A DNA stretch of 64,000 nucleotides, taken from JAJYKC01 sp035545735 (GTDB lineage Bacteria > Acidobacteriota > Terriglobia > Bryobacterales > Bryobacteraceae). The position numbers were made by a program, and so were the translations under genes. The notes beneath the pieces were generated by a model. It was not told where the DNA came from. It saw nothing but the letters and a program-made list of their open reading frames with translations, and made no database searches. Where the stretch lies: assembly GCA_035545735.1 (NCBI GenBank), contig DASZXS010000042.1, positions 53,824 to 117,823 on the forward strand, given 5' to 3'. Below, in pieces: positions 1 to 8,685 of the stretch; position 1 is the stretch's first letter, and each line of letters opens with the position of its first letter.

Positions 1-2073
1 GGCGAGCGCAATCTCGTTCGTCCGGGTGTCCCAATTGGATTGCCGGTTATACCGCTCGATGGGGCGCGTGGTGATTTCATAGCGGAACCCGATGTTGAGG
101 GTGAGGGACGGCAGAATCTTGAAATCGTCCTGCGCGTAGAAGGCGTTTTGCCAGTACGTTTGATAGGGCCACCCGTTCACGAAGCGAGCGCGGGCGCTGC
201 TGGTCATCGTTCCCAGCAAAAAGGCGGGATACGCAAAGGGCGGAGCCACACCGTCGAAGGATGTCATGGCCGGATCGAACGTGAGCGCCCCACGGGGATC
301 GTCGCCGCCAATCGTGTCGGCCGAGGTGTCCTCGATATGATTCAGGTTAATCCCCAGCTTTAAGGTGTGTTTCCCCTTCACCCAGGTAAAGTTGTCCGTC
401 ACGGCCATGGCGTTGCTCACAATAAAGGCCACCCAGTCAGGCGTGCCGAAATTGGAGGTCGGCGGCAGCGATGCTTCAAAAATTCCTTTTGTGATGGAAT
501 CCCCAAGATTCCCGTTTGGAATCCCATACATGTTGTTCCAATCCTGGCCCATGGAATTGGCGTTGGTATTCACATGCGTCCGGTTGTAGCCCAGGCGCGC
601 CTCGTTGGCCTGCGACGCGTTGAAGGTGCTCATCAGCGTGAGCTGCATATTCTGGTTCAGGCTCTGCGAGTTGGCGCTTCCGTTTTGGAAAAACTGGTTG
701 ATATTTGTGTCGTTCGCGTTGGTCGAGTTCAGAATCGAGTAGCGGTAAAACAGGCGGTGCTTATCGGAGTAGTTAAAGTCGATCCGTCCGTCGGCGGCAT
801 GGGCATCTTGAGTGTTCAGGTAGAGATAGTAGAGGTTGTTCGTCAAACCCGGGAGATTCGAGACTCCGAAGACATGGTCGGCGTTCATTTTCGCCGAGGC
901 GGGGTCGTAGCGGCTGGAGGGGATGATGTTGCCGGCGAAGGGAGTTGCGGATATGACGTTTCCGTTCGTGTCGAACACGCGCGAGAACGGGTCGAAGAGC
1001 TGATTGTAGTTGGCGTTGGCCCCGGCGGGCGGCGTGAGGGAGTAAAGCTCGGAAAAGTCGCCGTTGTACATCCTGGTGGTGGGCGCGCTGGTGTAGCCGT
1101 TCTCGCTGGTGTTGAACTTCGTGCCTTGATAGTCGGCGAAAAAGAAAAGCCTGTTTTTTCGGATCGGACCTCCAACGGCGCCGCCGAACTGATTCCTCCG
1201 GAAGGGCGTGGCGTCGCTCGAAAAATAATTGTTCGCGTCGGTGGCGTTGTTTCGCAGATACTCGAATGCGGCGCCGTGCAATTCGTTGGTTCCGGATTTG
1301 GTGACGACATTGATTACGGCGCTTCCGGAAAATCCGTACTCGGCGTCGTACTTTCCGGCGAACACCTGCACTTCCTGCACGCCTTCGATCGGCGGAACCA
1401 CTCCGATGTAGGCGTTTTGGGGCTCACGATTGTAGATGCCCTCGATGTAAACTCCGTTGGCATTGGAGTCGATGCCGCCCAGGGAGCTGAGCTGCGGCCG
1501 CGTCAGACCAACCGCCGAGCCGTTCTCTCCGCCATTCGATCCGTAATTGCCGCTGCCGGATCCGTTGTTCGCGCCCGGCAGCAGGTTCATTTGAAACAGG
1601 GGATTGCGGTCCAAATTGGGAAGATGGTCCAGCGCCTTGTAACCAAAAACCTGGCTCAGTTCGGCGCTTTCGGTATTCACCGCCACCGGGTGGGCCTGTA
1701 CCTCGATCGACTGTCGTACTTCTCCGATTTGCAGCGATACATCGAGCCGCGCCGTTCCGCCGGCGCTCACCTCCAACCCTCGTTGGACGCTGCGGTCGAA
1801 GCCATTCGCCTGCGCCTCCACGGTATAGCGCCCGGGGATGAGAAAGTTGATGAGATAGGCGCCGCTGGTTTGCGTTTGAGCTGCCGTGACGACGCCCGTT
1901 TGCTCGTTGATCGCGCGCAGGGTTGCTCCGCCGATGGCGGCGCCGCCGGAGTCGGTGATCGTGCCGGTAATCCTGCCCGTATTGATCTGGCAGAAAAGAA
2001 AACCGGGAAGGCAGAAGGCGGCTGTAACACAGGCGATGGTGCGAAACGGAGAAAAGGAGATCCGGTGAGACAT
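1..2073 (-). CDS. TonB-dependent receptor, Oar-like (3' end cut off by the window)
   Basis: The first 691 residues are visible; the frame stays open to base 1, so the C-terminus lies outside the window. A signal peptide (about residues 1-29, ending FLFCQ) is followed by a carboxypeptidase-regulatory-like domain (about 31-115, starting INTGRITGTITD), a plug region (about 120-270) and barrel sequence rich in Asn, Tyr and Trp. The ATG at 2073 has GAGAGG eight bases upstream. These outer-membrane receptors import large ligands, often oligosaccharides, with TonB energy. The substrate cannot be read from sequence, but the neighbouring epimerase-like and glycosidase-like genes suggest a glycan product. 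A strong promoter whose -10 box lies inside a GntR-type palindrome sits directly upstream. Family call is firm; ligand unknown. Confidence 0.9.
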   Translation of the reverse strand, partial: MSHRISFSPFRTIACVTAAFCLPGFLFCQINTGRITGTITDSGGAAIGGATLRAINEQTGVVTAAQTQTSGAYLINFLIPGRYTVEAQANGFDRSVQRGLEVSAGGTARLDVSLQIGEVRQSIEVQAHPVAVNTESAELSQVFGYKALDHLPNLDRNPLFQMNLLPGANNGSGSGNYGSNGGENGSAVGLTRPQLSSLGGIDSNANGVYIEGIYNREPQNAYIGVVPPIEGVQEVQVFAGKYDAEYGFSGSAVINVVTKSGTNELHGAAFEYLRNNATDANNYFSSDATPFRRNQFGGAVGGPIRKNRLFFFADYQGTKFNTSENGYTSAPTTRMYNGDFSELYSLTPPAGANANYNQLFDPFSRVFDTNGNVISATPFAGNIIPSSRYDPASAKMNADHVFGVSNLPGLTNNLYYLYLNTQDAHAADGRIDFNYSDKHRLFYRYSILNSTNANDTNINQFFQNGSANSQSLNQNMQLTLMSTFNASQANEARLGYNRTHVNTNANSMGQDWNNMYGIPNGNLGDSITKGIFEASLPPTSNFGTPDWVAFIVSNAMAVTDNFTWVKGKHTLKLGINLNHIEDTSADTIGGDDPRGALTFDPAMTSFDGVAPPFAYPAFLLGTMTSSARARFVNGWPYQTYWQNAFYAQDDFKILPSLTLNIGFRYEITTRPIERYNRQSNWDTRTNEIALA

Positions 2074-2099
2074 GGGGTGGCCTCTCAGTCAGGATTTTT

Positions 2100-2132
2100 A
2101 AACATCATATGTTTCCAGGGAGGCCAGGTCAA
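2100..2132 (-). promoter_or_regulatory. Sigma70-type promoter with palindromic operator for the TonB receptor
   Basis: Read on the minus strand: -35 TTGACC (2132-2127), 17-base spacer, -10 TATGAT (2109-2104). The 15-bp palindrome AAACATATGATGTTT (2114-2100; AAACAT arms, 3-base centre) covers the -10 box, so a bound protein would block RNA polymerase. The same palindrome in the same register occurs at 2981-2995. The adjacent FadR-type regulator is the obvious candidate binder (inference). The site lies 27 bases upstream of the receptor start. Confidence 0.75.
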
Positions 2133-2143
2133 GGGATTTTTGA

Positions 2144-2177
2144 GCGCGGACCGGCGGCGCCGCGTTCCGGTCCGCGC
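2144..2177 (-). terminator. GC-rich 11-bp stem-loop between gntR and the TonB receptor gene
   Basis: A perfect inverted repeat, GCGCGGACCGG (2144-2154) and CCGGTCCGCGC (2167-2177), encloses a 12-base loop. It lies 30 bases after the gntR stop on the minus strand and just before the receptor promoter. It lacks a U-tract on the minus strand, so it may be a weak or factor-assisted terminator, or an mRNA 3'-end stabiliser. Confidence 0.5.
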
Positions 2178-2206
2178 AAGCCGATGAGAGGAAAGCAGAA
2201 AGAAAA

Positions 2207-2923
2207 TTAGCGGAAATTCTTGAGGGTGCGGCGCGAATCCTCGAGCGTCCGGCGCATCAGCCGCCGGACGGCTTGGCGGGCGCCCACGGCATTTCGGTCG
2301 CGAATTTGCTCAAAGATATGCTTGTGCAGTTCAAAGCCCGTCTCCAGGCTGTTGGTGAGTTTGATCTGCTGAAGAAAGACGGACATCACGGGGTCGAGCA
2401 CCATTTCGAGATACGTATTGTGCGCCGCGCGCATTACCGCCCGGTGGAAGCGGAGGTCCGCCGCTATGGCCCCTTCGAGGTCCCCGTTGTCCCGTCCCGG
2501 ATCGGCTGCCATTTCCTTCAACGCGTCTTCAATTTCGCGCAGGTCTTCTTCCGAGGCGCGCACGGCGGCCAGGCTGGCGCTCGTTTCCTCCAGCACCTGC
2601 CGCAGTTCCAGCAGCGCCTCCATATCCTGCAGGGTGGGCAATGGCTGGTCGCGGAACAGCCAGAGAAGCGATTCCTTCACGCGGTCCGGTTTAGGAGCCA
2701 CCGTGAAGCTTCCCCGGCCTGCGCGCACTTCCACCACGCCGCGATCCTCCAGGATCTTCATCGCCTCGCGGATGACGATGCGGCTGACCTGAAACTGGTC
2801 GGCCAGTTCCGCCTCCTTCGGCAGGCGCGACCCGGGTGCCGCATAGCTCTCCGCGATCAGGAGCTGCATTTCATGTAGGACTTGTTCGCTGAGACGGCCA
2901 TTGCGAAAACTGCGTTTCTGCAT
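2207..2923 (-). CDS. GntR-family transcriptional regulator, FadR subfamily (FCD domain)
   Basis: This 238-residue protein has a winged helix at about residues 11-76 (the recognition region includes VSRIVIREAMKILEDRG) and an FCD ligand-binding domain at about 100-230. D156, H160 and a later His at 200/202 fit the FCD metal-site pattern. FadR-subfamily proteins usually repress sugar-acid or organic-acid genes and release DNA on binding the substrate. The gene sits between a TonB receptor on its own strand and a divergent epimerase/glycosidase pair. Matching 15-bp palindromes lie on both flanking promoters, so it probably controls all of them, and itself through the site at 2981-2995, 58 bases upstream of its start. 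The effector is unknown. Confidence 0.9.
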   Translation of the reverse strand: MQKRSFRNGRLSEQVLHEMQLLIAESYAAPGSRLPKEAELADQFQVSRIVIREAMKILEDRGVVEVRAGRGSFTVAPKPDRVKESLLWLFRDQPLPTLQDMEALLELRQVLEETSASLAAVRASEEDLREIEDALKEMAADPGRDNGDLEGAIAADLRFHRAVMRAAHNTYLEMVLDPVMSVFLQQIKLTNSLETGFELHKHIFEQIRDRNAVGARQAVRRLMRRTLEDSRRTLKNFR

Positions 2924-2962
2924 TACTGGAGCCTTTCTCTCATGCTACGTCCTCCCCAACGG

Positions 2963-2995
2963 TTGACGGGACGCCACGCAAAACATATTATGTTT
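2963..2995 (+). promoter_or_regulatory. Sigma70-type promoter with second copy of the GntR-type operator
   Basis: On the plus strand: -35 TTGACG (2963-2968), 17-base spacer, -10 TATTAT (2986-2991). The palindrome AAACATATTATGTTT (2981-2995) covers the -10 in exactly the register seen at 2100-2114. Transcription would start near 2998, which rules out the in-frame ATG at 2990 and supports 3014 as start of the next gene. The site lies in the divergent gap, so it could also control gntR. Confidence 0.75.
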
Positions 2996-3013
2996 AAACA
3001 AAACGAAGCAACC

Positions 3014-3955
3014 ATGGAGCCGATACCGATCCATCTCGAAAACCCGTCCCTGCGGATCTCGGTGCTTCCCGGTGTCGGAGCAAAAATCTTCGATCTGATA
3101 GACCGGTCCACCGGCCAAAATTTTCTGTGGCGCAATCCGCGCATCCTCCCGCAAAGCTATCCGATCGAAGCCAATTTCGACAACTACTGGTGCGGCGGCT
3201 GGGACGACGGATTCCCGACTTGTGAAACATGCGCGCATAAGGGGGAAGTCTATCCAAACCTGGGAGAGTTGCGCTCGCTGCACTGGCAAGCGGATGCCGG
3301 CGCGGACGAAGTCACGCTAAGGGCGCACGGTCCGATCAGCCCGGTCAACGCGTGCAAATCGGTCCGGCTGCGCGGCGCGAGCGTTGAAATGGACTTCAGC
3401 CTCACCCACCGGGGCCATCTCCCCATCGATTTTATCTGGGGCACACATCCTGCGTACTCCATCGAGCCCGGCTGCAGAATTCACATCCCGGCGCGCGTTG
3501 GCATTGTAGGCCAGGCGAATCAGCCGCTCCTGGGCGAACCGGGCCAGCACTACGATTGGCCCGTTCTAACGACGCAGGGAGGGGAACTCGACATGAGCGC
3601 CGTTCCCGCGCCCGGCGACCGGAGCTCGGGTCACTACGTTACCGGACTAGCCGGCGGCTGGTATGCGCTGGAGTATCCCGCTCGCGGCTCCGGTCTGCTG
3701 ATGGAATTTCCCCTGGAGGTTTGTCCGTACCTCTGGCTCTGGCTCAGCTACGGCGGGTGGCGGGGCCACTACGTCGCGGTGATTGAGCCGTGGACCAGTT
3801 GTCCGGTAACGCTTTCCGAGGCGGTCGCCGCAAATACGCATCGGGTGCTGGCGCCCGGTGAAACGTTCCGCTGCTCTGTCCGCGCGACCCCCTGGCATAG
3901 TCCCGCGACGTTGGACGGCCTGCTGAAGGAACGCGGTTTGAAAGGAGTTTTTTAA
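3014..3955 (+). CDS. Aldose-1-epimerase-like (galactose mutarotase fold) protein
   Basis: This 313-residue protein starts MEPIPIHLENPSLRISVLPGVGAK, which resembles the beta-sandwich opening of the mutarotase superfamily. It continues with HPAYSIEPG and a C-terminal EPWTSCP segment matching the His and Glu regions used by aldose epimerases. There is no signal peptide, so it is probably cytoplasmic. The ATG at 3014 is chosen because the predicted transcript begins near 2998; longer in-frame starts lie inside or upstream of the promoter. Its stop overlaps the next ATG (TAATG), so the two genes are translationally coupled. Whether it interconverts anomers or only binds a sugar is not decided by sequence. 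Confidence 0.75.
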   Translation: MEPIPIHLENPSLRISVLPGVGAKIFDLIDRSTGQNFLWRNPRILPQSYPIEANFDNYWCGGWDDGFPTCETCAHKGEVYPNLGELRSLHWQADAGADEVTLRAHGPISPVNACKSVRLRGASVEMDFSLTHRGHLPIDFIWGTHPAYSIEPGCRIHIPARVGIVGQANQPLLGEPGQHYDWPVLTTQGGELDMSAVPAPGDRSSGHYVTGLAGGWYALEYPARGSGLLMEFPLEVCPYLWLWLSYGGWRGHYVAVIEPWTSCPVTLSEAVAANTHRVLAPGETFRCSVRATPWHSPATLDGLLKERGLKGVF

Positions 3956-6036
3956 TGCGTCTGCGAAATTGCCCCGCGGTCTGGCTGGTTTCTCTCGCCG
4001 CGGCGGTACCGCTCGTGTTCGCGCAGGCATCGTTCCCGGTGGTCTCCGCTGTGGACGAGCCCGAAATCGCCGGGCGTCCAGTGCAACTCGACGCCGCGGG
4101 CAAACTGCTCCCCTGGCCCATTGGGACCGACACCGGCTATTCCTACAACTCCTATCTGCTCGCGCAGTGGAGCATTCTTTGGGACCAGCACAATCGCCAG
4201 CGCTACCCATACTTCTACTGCTGTTTCGATTTCGATCGCACCACTTTCGAAATGCAGCCGGATAACCACTGGGCGAACTCGACCGCCTATCTTCGCGCCA
4301 TGATGCAGGGCTTCATCGAACGGCTCTATCCCTACACCGGAGACCCTAACACGATCGCCTTTCTCGAAGACTTCATGAATTATGAGCTCGAGAACGGATT
4401 GACTCCCGAGGGGTATGCCTGGCCGCTCGTTCCGTATACGTCCGCGAACCCCGGCGACCGCCGTTACACCGGCTGGAGCAAACACGGAGAAGATTACATT
4501 GAGCCTCATGTCGTCGGGGAAGACGGCTATGCGTACCTGCGTTTCTATGAAATGACAGGCAATACGAAATATCTGGAAGAAGCGATTCGCTGCGCCGACG
4601 CTTTGGTGAAGAACTACCGTCCGGGGGACGCAAAAAACTCGCCGTGGCCGGTGCGATGCTATGCGCGCGACGGCGGCCTGAACGGCCCCGGAATGGGCCC
4701 TTATTCCGCCAATGTGGTCGAGCCGGTGATGCTGTTCGACGAACTGATTCGCCTCGGATACGGCAACACCGCCGCCTACCGGAGCGTCCGGCAGAAAGCC
4801 TGGGAATGGCTCCAGGAATATCCCCTGAAGAACAATGTGTGGGTCGGATATTTCGAGGACGTGAAGCCGAGCATGGAAAACATGAATCAGGTGATCCCGC
4901 TCGAATACGCCCGTTATGTTCTGCTCCATCCGGACAAGGATCCGCAGTGGCGTGAGCATGCGGAGAGCCTGATCGAATGGGTGAAAAAGACTCCGAAGTG
5001 GCCGAAGTACATCGTTCACGGCGCCATGGTCACCACCGAGCAGGGCAATGGAAAAACCTACTGCTGCAACATTCCCAACCAATGTTGCGACAGCCACACA
5101 TCCCGTCTGGCGGCCGTGGAGGCGCTTCTGGCAAGGCGCACCGGCGACGCGGCCTTGCGGGAATCCGCGTTTCGTTCCTATAACTGGGTCACGTACTTCC
5201 AGGGGATGCCTCCGCGCGCGCACGCACCGTTTGCCAACCAGTGGTGGTTTACCGATCAGTTCTCCGATGGCCCGCGCCGGCTGATGGATGGGCTCTCGGC
5301 ATTCCCCGAATGGGCGCCGTCCGACGAATCTCACCTGGTTGGCTCCACGTCCGTGGTGACGAGGATCGCATACGGCAAAGGCTCGGTGACCTATTCCACC
5401 TTCGATCCCGCCTCCACCGATGTTCTGCGCTTGAACTTCGCGCCGGAGTCGGTTTGGGCCGGCGGGCGTAAGCTCACGCGCAGGAACGACTGGAACGAGG
5501 GTGACTGGAAGGAAGAAGGCTACACGGTGGACAATGCGCACATCCTCCGGATTCGGCACACGCAATCGCGCGAAGTGGATGTGCGAGGCGATTCCGATGA
5601 ACCGGTCCCCGGGAAGGTCGATTTCGACAATCCGCACCTGGCGGCGGGCAGTGCGCTCCGTGGGCAGTATCCGTCGGGCGTGATCGACTGGGGGGAAAGC
5701 GCGTGGGAGGTTGCAGGTCCGGAGGGAAAGATGAGCACGTTCTCCATCCGCGCCGCCCAAGCGGCCGGAAACCACGCCGAATTCAAGTTCGCAAATCCCC
5801 GGATGCTGGTCTGGATTGAGGCGTACAATTCCTCGGAGAAGGAGGTTGAGCTGACGATTAGCTCGCCGGAAATGCGCGAGCTGACTGTCTCGCTCAAGGC
5901 GGGAGAACTGCGGAGAATCCGGACGCAGTGGACGGAACGAGTCTCCGTTACGCGCTTGGACTCGCCGAACCTTTCCGCCCTTCGCTTCGACAACATCGGA
6001 TATTCGCTCTACTTGCTCGGACAACCTTATCGCTGA
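3955..6036 (+). CDS. Secreted six-hairpin glycosidase-like protein
   Basis: This 693-residue protein has a clear signal peptide (residues 1-23, ending VPLVFA). It then shows aromatic-rich alpha-helical repeats typical of (alpha/alpha)6 glycosidase and epimerase barrels (about 45-440), followed by a beta-rich C-terminal part (about 460-690). A Cys-rich stretch near residue 363 (YCCNIPNQCC) may bind metal or form disulfides. AAAGGAG at 3941-3947, seven bases before the ATG, is an ideal ribosome site, and the start overlaps the preceding stop by one base. With the TonB receptor and epimerase-like gene it forms a small glycan-use locus. I cannot assign a numbered GH family. Confidence 0.65.
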   Translation: MRLRNCPAVWLVSLAAAVPLVFAQASFPVVSAVDEPEIAGRPVQLDAAGKLLPWPIGTDTGYSYNSYLLAQWSILWDQHNRQRYPYFYCCFDFDRTTFEMQPDNHWANSTAYLRAMMQGFIERLYPYTGDPNTIAFLEDFMNYELENGLTPEGYAWPLVPYTSANPGDRRYTGWSKHGEDYIEPHVVGEDGYAYLRFYEMTGNTKYLEEAIRCADALVKNYRPGDAKNSPWPVRCYARDGGLNGPGMGPYSANVVEPVMLFDELIRLGYGNTAAYRSVRQKAWEWLQEYPLKNNVWVGYFEDVKPSMENMNQVIPLEYARYVLLHPDKDPQWREHAESLIEWVKKTPKWPKYIVHGAMVTTEQGNGKTYCCNIPNQCCDSHTSRLAAVEALLARRTGDAALRESAFRSYNWVTYFQGMPPRAHAPFANQWWFTDQFSDGPRRLMDGLSAFPEWAPSDESHLVGSTSVVTRIAYGKGSVTYSTFDPASTDVLRLNFAPESVWAGGRKLTRRNDWNEGDWKEEGYTVDNAHILRIRHTQSREVDVRGDSDEPVPGKVDFDNPHLAAGSALRGQYPSGVIDWGESAWEVAGPEGKMSTFSIRAAQAAGNHAEFKFANPRMLVWIEAYNSSEKEVELTISSPEMRELTVSLKAGELRRIRTQWTERVSVTRLDSPNLSALRFDNIGYSLYLLGQPYR

Positions 6037-6055
6037 ATCGCCCGCCTCTGGTCCA

Positions 6056-7456
6056 TCACGCCGGGGAAACGGACACGCGCCAGCAGAGGGGCGACACCTG
6101 CTCCCGGTGCAACCTCGGGTTGGAGGCGATTTCCTTTACTACCCAGCCCGTTCCATAGACGAAAAAGGGCTGACCACGGTTGATGAACGTCTGGTAATCC
6201 TCGATATGGAGCGGCCGCCACTGTTTGAGCGCGAGCAGGGCATGGGTATCGCTCGCATTACCCCAGTGGCGCATGGATCGCGCCACGTCGGAGAGCCAAA
6301 CCACGCGTTCGTGAAGCCCATAGTGGTCCATTTCCAGAAATTCGTGCGGCGTTGTCACGACAATCGGAAGGGATTCGGAAAGGGCGGTTACTTCCCGAGG
6401 CAAAGGGTCCGGATAGCGCCGTTGCAACGCCTGGACCACATCGGCACCGGTATCGAACGCAAAAAGAGCGATACACAGAGGGATCGCCACCCACCCGCGC
6501 TTCCACACCGATACGTGGATCGCCAGCAGGGCCAGGCCCAGGATGGCCGTAATACCGTAGCTCAGGTAGAAAGCGTGCGTGACAAAAACCGCAACCCCGA
6601 ACTGGAACACAAAGAGGAGCGCGAATCCCACGGCCGCGACCGTCTCTTCCCCGGCGATTCGTAATACCCGTTTTCCGCGCGTCACCGCCAGCGTAAGCAG
6701 CACGGCCGCGGCAAGCGGCGCACCCACCAACTTCCAGTAGAAGGCGCCGATCAACCCCAATCTCGGCCGCGCCCAGAAGAATGCCGTAAATCGCCGTGCG
6801 GCTTCCAGGAAGGCGGGGAACGCGGCCAGGGGTGCGGCGCCGCCTAGAAACGCCAACCACATCCAGGCGTCGAATTTGCGGCCGAACCGGGCCCTCCCGA
6901 TCTCGCCCAGCACGAGGGGAATCCATGTCAATACGGCGTAATAGTGAAACGATAACCCCAGCGCTAGAGCGATCGCGACCTGAATGCGTCTCCGGCCGGC
7001 CCAACTCAGGAATGCCCAAGCCGCGCAGCCGAAGAGCATCCCGTAGGGCCGCCCATCGGTTGCATAGAAGCGCGCATAGGAGATAGCGGGTATGCTGGCG
7101 CAAACGATGCCCCACGCCGCCCCGGCGCGCTGCCTTCCATACCGGAACAGACAGTAGCAACCCAGCCAGAATCCAACGAGAGCGAGGAGGCGCGTGGTGA
7201 ATTCGGATGCTCCAAATAGGCGATAGACACCGGCAAGCACCACGTACTGGCCGGGCGGATTCAAATCGGTGCCTGTCGCGAGTGCCCGAAAGATATCCGT
7301 CAGACTCAGCCGGGAGATCGTGAAAGTGTAGATCTCGTCGTACCAGAACGGACGCATGGCGGCTTGCGCAGCGCACGCTGACAGGAAGAAAAAGGACCAG
7401 ACCGGGAAATACAGGCCCGTGGGTAGGCACAAAAAGAGGCGGCGCAGCTTTTGCAA
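6056..7456 (-). CDS. GT39/ArnT-like integral membrane glycosyltransferase
   Basis: This 466-residue protein has about ten predicted membrane segments. An acidic pair sits in the first periplasmic loop (FWYDEIYT, about residues 37-44), the hallmark of polyprenyl-phosphate-sugar dependent transferases of the PMT/ArnT superfamily. These enzymes move a sugar from a lipid carrier to a protein, lipid or polysaccharide outside the membrane. The soluble C-terminal part (about 345-466) is short. It lies 29 bases after the MFS gene on the same strand and may be the last gene of that operon; its stop is 19 bases from the convergent glycosidase stop. Acceptor unknown. Confidence 0.75.
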   Translation of the reverse strand: MQKLRRLFLCLPTGLYFPVWSFFFLSACAAQAAMRPFWYDEIYTFTISRLSLTDIFRALATGTDLNPPGQYVVLAGVYRLFGASEFTTRLLALVGFWLGCYCLFRYGRQRAGAAWGIVCASIPAISYARFYATDGRPYGMLFGCAAWAFLSWAGRRRIQVAIALALGLSFHYYAVLTWIPLVLGEIGRARFGRKFDAWMWLAFLGGAAPLAAFPAFLEAARRFTAFFWARPRLGLIGAFYWKLVGAPLAAAVLLTLAVTRGKRVLRIAGEETVAAVGFALLFVFQFGVAVFVTHAFYLSYGITAILGLALLAIHVSVWKRGWVAIPLCIALFAFDTGADVVQALQRRYPDPLPREVTALSESLPIVVTTPHEFLEMDHYGLHERVVWLSDVARSMRHWGNASDTHALLALKQWRPLHIEDYQTFINRGQPFFVYGTGWVVKEIASNPRLHREQVSPLCWRVSVSPA

Positions 7457-7485
7457 ACTACAAGAGTCGCAAATTTACCGGCGCG

Positions 7486-8685
7486 TCAGGATTCTGTTGC
7501 CGGAGTGGGTCTTTTTGTTAGCTTTCCAATAACCAGTTGGAGAAAAAAGATCGCGATGGCGGAAAACGCCGCGATGGACAATCCGGCGCCCACACCGGCC
7601 CGCTCGGAAAGACGGCCCGCGATCCACGGCATCGTCATTCCTCCCAGCAAAGCGATGCCAATCAGTAGTCCGAAGACGGTGCCGGCGTGGCTTGCGTAGC
7701 GCGCTCCGGCCAGGCCGAGCGTGGTGGGAAAGATCGCCGAGATCGAAATTCCGAGCAGCACCATGGCCGCGCCCGCCACCGGCAGCGAGCTTGCGAACAC
7801 CAGCAGCACCACGCTTCCGGCCACGCCCAGCGCGCTGACCAGAATCAATCGTTCGCCGGATATTTTCAGCATGGCGCGGCTCAGGACGACGCGCCACAGC
7901 ATGAGTGCGCCCCAATACGCGGCCAGAAGATACGATGCCGTCTGCACGTCCGCCCCCAGGTTGCGCGACAGAAAGACCGACAGATAGCCGCCCAGCACGA
8001 ATTCATTCCCCGATTCGAAAAACAGCAGGCAGCAGAACGCAATCACCAGCGGTTGACGGGCAAATGCTATGACCTGCCGCGGCGGGACCCCCTGCTTCTG
8101 CCGGGGCTCCGGGAACCGGTGGACCGCGCTGATCCCGGCGGGAATCAGGCTGAGAAACAAGCCAACGTATAGGATGGCGGAAAGACCAAATAACTGAAGC
8201 AGCGAGCCGATGGTGAACGGAATAAAGAGCGCGCCGAATCCAAAGAACACTCCCAGCAGATTGAGCGCGGCGTTCTTCTCGCGCTCGTCCTCGTGCAGAT
8301 TCGCGACCAGCGTGTTGGTGGCCTGATTCAGCGCGCCGCCGCCCGCGCCCAGCAGCGTCACTGCCAGCATCAAGCCTCCGTAACCGGCTGTGGCCGCCAT
8401 CAACGCCAGCGCGGCGGCGACGAAAAGAGGCGCCGCAACGAATGCCGGCTTCATGCCATACCGGTCAAGGGCCGGTCCCAGCGCAAGCGTAGTGATCAGC
8501 ATCGCTCCGTTCATCGCCGGGAACAGCTCGCCCGCGAGCGAAAGATCAAAATGGAGCCTCTCCGAGATTACCGGTAATATGGCCCCCAGCACCGCCATCA
8601 CGATGCCGAAAACGAACATGCCGCCGTAGGCGGCGCCACTCAACCACCCGGCCGCCACTGGATGCCCGTTTCGGGATTGGCTCAC
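7486..8685 (-). CDS. Major facilitator superfamily permease, probable sugar transporter
   Basis: This 399-residue protein has about 12 predicted membrane helices and MFS loop features (ALDRYGMKP after helix 2). The overall pattern resembles the FHS (fucose/glucose) and related sugar-porter groups. The start is GTG at 8685, which overlaps the stop of the SIS gene (GTGA), so translation is coupled. Its operon partners, a ROK kinase and a SIS protein, suggest it imports a sugar or amino sugar that is then phosphorylated (inference). The exact substrate is not readable. Confidence 0.8.
   Translation of the reverse strand: MSQSRNGHPVAAGWLSGAAYGGMFVFGIVMAVLGAILPVISERLHFDLSLAGELFPAMNGAMLITTLALGPALDRYGMKPAFVAAPLFVAAALALMAATAGYGGLMLAVTLLGAGGGALNQATNTLVANLHEDEREKNAALNLLGVFFGFGALFIPFTIGSLLQLFGLSAILYVGLFLSLIPAGISAVHRFPEPRQKQGVPPRQVIAFARQPLVIAFCCLLFFESGNEFVLGGYLSVFLSRNLGADVQTASYLLAAYWGALMLWRVVLSRAMLKISGERLILVSALGVAGSVVLLVFASSLPVAGAAMVLLGISISAIFPTTLGLAGARYASHAGTVFGLLIGIALLGGMTMPWIAGRLSERAGVGAGLSIAAFSAIAIFFLQLVIGKLTKRPTPATES

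Noticed and set aside
367..2187. Plus-strand open frame across the first TonB receptor
   Set aside because: The minus strand reads a signal peptide, regulatory domain and barrel with a proper promoter; the plus reading has no family features.
2990..3013. Earlier ATG at 2990 as start of the epimerase-like gene
   Set aside because: It lies in the -10 box and the operator; transcription would begin after it.
3952..6024. Long open frame antisense to the six-hairpin glycosidase gene
   Set aside because: It mirrors the real gene exactly in a GC-rich region. Its sequence is Arg/Val/Gly-rich with no domain, and the plus-strand gene has a signal peptide and an ideal ribosome site.
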